Source: Nitrospirota bacterium
GTDB lineage: Bacteria; Nitrospirota; Thermodesulfovibrionia; UBA6902
NCBI GenBank assembly: GCA_016213945.1
Contig: JACQZF010000059.1
Location: 1 to 32,980 of the forward strand
Direction: 5' to 3'
Length of the DNA stretch: 32,980 nucleotides
In this document: in pieces, positions 31,030 to 32,980 of the stretch
Numbering within the stretch: position 1 is the first letter of the stretch
Layout of the letters: the number at the start of each line of letters is the position of its first letter
The notes under the pieces: generated by a model
Databases searched by the model: none
What the model was told of the DNA's origin: nothing
What the model saw: the letters and a program-made list of their open reading frames with translations, nothing else
Program-made: the position numbers and the translations under genes

Positions 31030-31112
31030 GGCACTGAGACACAGAGAAAATGTATAATGAAAACATAGTCCTTATTATTTTTATCTTCCTCCGCGCCTCC
31101 GTGTCTCTGTGG
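31023..31112 (+). repeat. Imperfect inverted repeat of CACAGAG type after the diguanylate cyclase gene
   Basis: Arms 31023-31046 and 31089-31112 match at about 18 of 24 positions when folded. The left arm overlaps the stop codon. It may form a terminator-like structure and belongs to the same repeat style seen before flgF and after fliA. The rest of the gap to the IS holds no convincing gene. Confidence 0.55.
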
Positions 31113-31263
31113 TTATTTGCATGTTATTTAACCTTTTTACGAATGAATCCCGAATTTCACTCTTCTTACTAAAGAGCCTGTTGCACAAACCCCAAGTCCA
31201 TAGAGCCATGCTAAAATAGAGGCCATAAAAAACAGAAAAGGAGAAGAGATGGCCTATAACATC

Positions 31264-31459
31264 AAGACAATCAATCGGCAGCAGATATATCTAATGCCGC
31301 CGAGCCTTCAGGAATGGCTGCCGGAGAAAGACATGGCGTGGTTCATAATCGACGTAGTAGAAAGACAATCAATCGGCAGCAGATATATCTAATGCCGCCG
31401 AGCCTTCAGGAATGGCTGCCGGAGAAAGACATGGCGTGGTTCATAATCGACGTAGTAGA
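31264..31459 (+). repeat. 98-bp tandem duplication at the 5' end of the transposase gene
   Basis: Bases 31264-31361 and 31362-31459 are the same 98-base sequence. Since 98 is not a multiple of 3, the frame from ATG 31249 shifts and meets TAA at 31390-31392. That stop overlaps an ATG at 31392 in the native transposase frame (TAATG). Confidence 0.95.
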
Positions 31460-32723
31460 GCAGATGGATCTGAGTGCATACTATCGAAAGTATCGGGCAG
31501 ATGGACGAGGACAGGAGGCGTATGATCCGTCGATGATGATAGCGCTAATGGTATACGCCTACAGCAATGGGATACAGTCTTCACGTGCCATAGAGCGGTT
31601 ATGTGAGCGAGACATAGGGTTCAAGGTAATCGCAGCAGAGGAGAAACCTGACCATACGACCATAGCAAGATTTCGGCAGGACAATGGGAAGGCCGTAGAG
31701 GAGTTATTCGTAGAAGCGCTGAAACTGTGTGCAAAGGCCGGGCTGGTAAAAGTAGGATTAGTGGCATTGGATGGGACAAAGATAAAGGCGGATGCGGCGC
31801 TTGAATCAAACCGGACCTATGATCATATAGAGAGCGAAGTAAAAAGGATGCTTGCCGAGGCCGAAGCCAAAGACACGGAAGAAGACAAACTTTATGGCAA
31901 GGGCAAGCGTGGAGACGAGTTGCCGGAAGAGTTGCAGGATCGCGGGAAAAGATTGGCCCGTTTGAAAGAGTGCAAAGCACGGTTGGAGCAGGAGAGATCT
32001 GAAAAAGTTGCCAGACAAAAAGAGAAGATACAAGAGCGGCAGAAACATGAATCAGAGAGGGGGCAGAAGCAGCGAGGCCGTAAACCCCAAGAACCGGAAG
32101 CAGTTATCAAGGCTGATGCAAAGGCAAATGTAACTGATCCCGACAGCCGGATAATGAAGACCCGCTCGGGATATGTGCAGGGATACAACGGACAGGCAAT
32201 GGTAACAGAAGATCAGATAATCATTGCGGCGGAACTTACGACAGAAGAAAACGATGTGAAGCAGCTAATCCCTATGATAGAAAAAGCAGAGGAAAATATT
32301 GCCGCATTGGAGTTGCATGACAAACGTATTGGAGTAGTATTAGCTGATGCCGGATATTGCAGCGATACGAACATGGAGAATACAGAGCCGGATGGCCCCG
32401 AGTGCATAATAGCGACCAAGAAAGATTGGAAACAACGGCAGGCGCTGAGAGAATCTGGTCCCCCTCGTGGACGCATCCCCGAAAACTTAACTTTACGGGA
32501 GCGGATGGAACGTAAGCTTCTAACAAAACGAGGGCGGGCATTGTATAAAAAACGAGGGCAGATTGTTGAGCCGATCTTCGGACAGATAAAAACCTGTCGA
32601 GGGATACAGAAATTTATGCGGCGCGGGTTTGAAGCTTGTGCCCATGAGTGGAAACTCATTTGCGCTACGCACAATCTATTGAAGTTATGGCGCAGCGGCA
32701 AAATGATGGTTAATGAAAGCTAA
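31314..32723 (+). CDS. IS1182-family transposase with disrupted 5' end
   Basis: The frame reads through the duplication, so the first ~21 residues from ATG 31314 (MAAGERHGVVHNRRSR) are out-of-frame reading of copy one. The native frame resumes at KTINRQQIYLMPPSLQEWLPEKDMAWF in copy two. An internal ATG at 31392 gives 443 residues (MPPSLQEW) and lacks only 15 native residues. The DDE core is intact: LVALDGTKIKADA, VVLADAGYCSD and RGQIVEPIFGQIK, with the helical N-terminal domain (YDPSMMIALMVYAYSNGIQSSRAIERL). It may still be expressed by termination-reinitiation at TAATG. Activity is uncertain. Confidence 0.85.
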   Translation: MAAGERHGVVHNRRSRKTINRQQIYLMPPSLQEWLPEKDMAWFIIDVVEQMDLSAYYRKYRADGRGQEAYDPSMMIALMVYAYSNGIQSSRAIERLCERDIGFKVIAAEEKPDHTTIARFRQDNGKAVEELFVEALKLCAKAGLVKVGLVALDGTKIKADAALESNRTYDHIESEVKRMLAEAEAKDTEEDKLYGKGKRGDELPEELQDRGKRLARLKECKARLEQERSEKVARQKEKIQERQKHESERGQKQRGRKPQEPEAVIKADAKANVTDPDSRIMKTRSGYVQGYNGQAMVTEDQIIIAAELTTEENDVKQLIPMIEKAEENIAALELHDKRIGVVLADAGYCSDTNMENTEPDGPECIIATKKDWKQRQALRESGPPRGRIPENLTLRERMERKLLTKRGRALYKKRGQIVEPIFGQIKTCRGIQKFMRRGFEACAHEWKLICATHNLLKLWRSGKMMVNES

Positions 32724-32754
32724 GGAGCCCAAGGGGGATCTATTTCCATAATTA

Positions 32755-32980
32755 ATGAGCAGTGAGGGCGACGAGGTGAAATCAAAAAAGTTTTGTCAGG
32801 GGAAAATATTCCCCAAATTTGGGAGAGTTGATCATTTGATAAATGTTCGCGCAACAGACTCTATTATCACTTCTGATCTAAAGAAATATTATCATGATGA
32901 ATTAGAAGAGTATGAAGATATTCTTCCAGGGGAGTCTATTAATGAGGTATTTTCTGAATTTGAAAATCCTTTTCACATAA
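32755..32980 (+). CDS. Open frame crossing the right IS end, runs off right edge
   Basis: A frame from ATG 32755 stays open for 75 codons to the edge. Its first 36 codons lie inside the IS and the rest beyond the right inverted repeat. The part outside (IITSDLKKYYHDELEEYEDILPGESINEVFSEFE) has acidic, protein-like composition and AT-rich codons and holds no Met. It may be a gene that lost its 5' end to the IS and now borrows a start from it, or a chance open frame. I recognise no family. Confidence 0.35.
   Translation, partial: MSSEGDEVKSKKFCQGKIFPKFGRVDHLINVRATDSIITSDLKKYYHDELEEYEDILPGESINEVFSEFENPFHI

Larger units (their letters stand above)
31173..32862 (+). mobile_element. IS1182-type insertion sequence, about 1690 bp
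   Basis: The left end AGAGCCTGTTGCACAAAC and the right end read inward (AGAGTCTGTTGCGCGAAC) match at 15 of 18 bases and flank one transposase gene. No clear target duplication is seen. The original start ATG 31249 has a strong AAAAGGAGAAGAG site. A 98-bp tandem duplication near the 5' end breaks that reading frame. The family call rests on the transposase domains and size. Confidence 0.8.

Noticed and set aside
31060-31173. 40-residue-scale hydrophobic frame (MYNENIVLIIFIF start) before the IS
   Set aside because: Much of it is the right arm of the CACAGAG inverted repeat; no ribosome-binding site; probably not a gene.
1-32980. CRISPR arrays, tRNA or rRNA genes
   Set aside because: No regularly spaced direct repeats of CRISPR length and no tRNA or rRNA-like sequence noticed; the tandem repeats present are far too short.

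Overview
The window is one large flagellar gene cluster, nearly all on the minus strand. It has a putative cell-surface or glycan modification operon at the left edge, and a diguanylate cyclase gene plus an insertion sequence at the right edge. The organism is a Gram-negative diderm: FlgH (L ring), FlgI (P ring) and a lipobox signal peptide are present. Flagellar control appears to use both sigma-54 and sigma-28. The FlhF/FlhG/FliA order, the FliW-CsrA pair, and the 7-9 bp tandem repeats at gene edges suggest a Nitrospirota or deltaproteobacterial-type lineage. That placement is inference from style, not a database match.

Layout, read in the direction of minus-strand transcription (right to left): fliL-fliM-fliN-fliO-fliP-fliQ-fliR-flhB-flhA-flhF-flhG-fliA (C ring, export gate, placement and number control, sigma-28), then a 55-residue candidate small gene. 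A sigma-54-type promoter precedes flgF-flgG-flgA-flgH-flgI-flgJ (rod, L and P rings). A sigma-28 promoter precedes flgM-flgN-flgK-flgL-csrA-fliW (anti-sigma, hook-filament junction, CsrA switch). A second sigma-28 promoter, with a leader containing a textbook CsrA hairpin, precedes fliC-flaG-fliD-fliS. A second sigma-54-type promoter drives another fliS paralogue. Five non-flagellar genes follow it closely: a PAPS-reductase/ATP-PPase family protein, a sulfatase-like/methyltransferase/TPR fusion, a SPASM radical SAM protein, a B12-binding-type radical SAM protein and the start of a family 2 glycosyltransferase. Genes for the MS ring, hook, motor stator and chemotaxis are not in the window.

The genes form a readable assembly hierarchy. 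Sigma-54 would serve basal-body genes and FliA/FlgM would gate filament genes. FliW-CsrA would hold back flagellin translation until export proceeds, and FlhF/FlhG would set where and how many flagella form. The operon after the first fliS could decorate flagellin or another surface polymer, but this rests only on position and gene families.

On the plus strand, the diguanylate cyclase gene diverges from fliL and has a sigma-28-like promoter and a potentially structured leader. Beyond it is an IS1182-type element (imperfect inverted repeats at 31173 and 32862). Its transposase gene carries a 98-bp tandem duplication near the 5' end that frameshifts the original start.

Two signals are unexpected. 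Short-period tandem repeats occur at many gene edges and themselves encode the signal peptides of FlgA, FlgH and FlgI and the N-terminus of FliP. There is also a perfect 27-bp in-frame duplication inside flhG.
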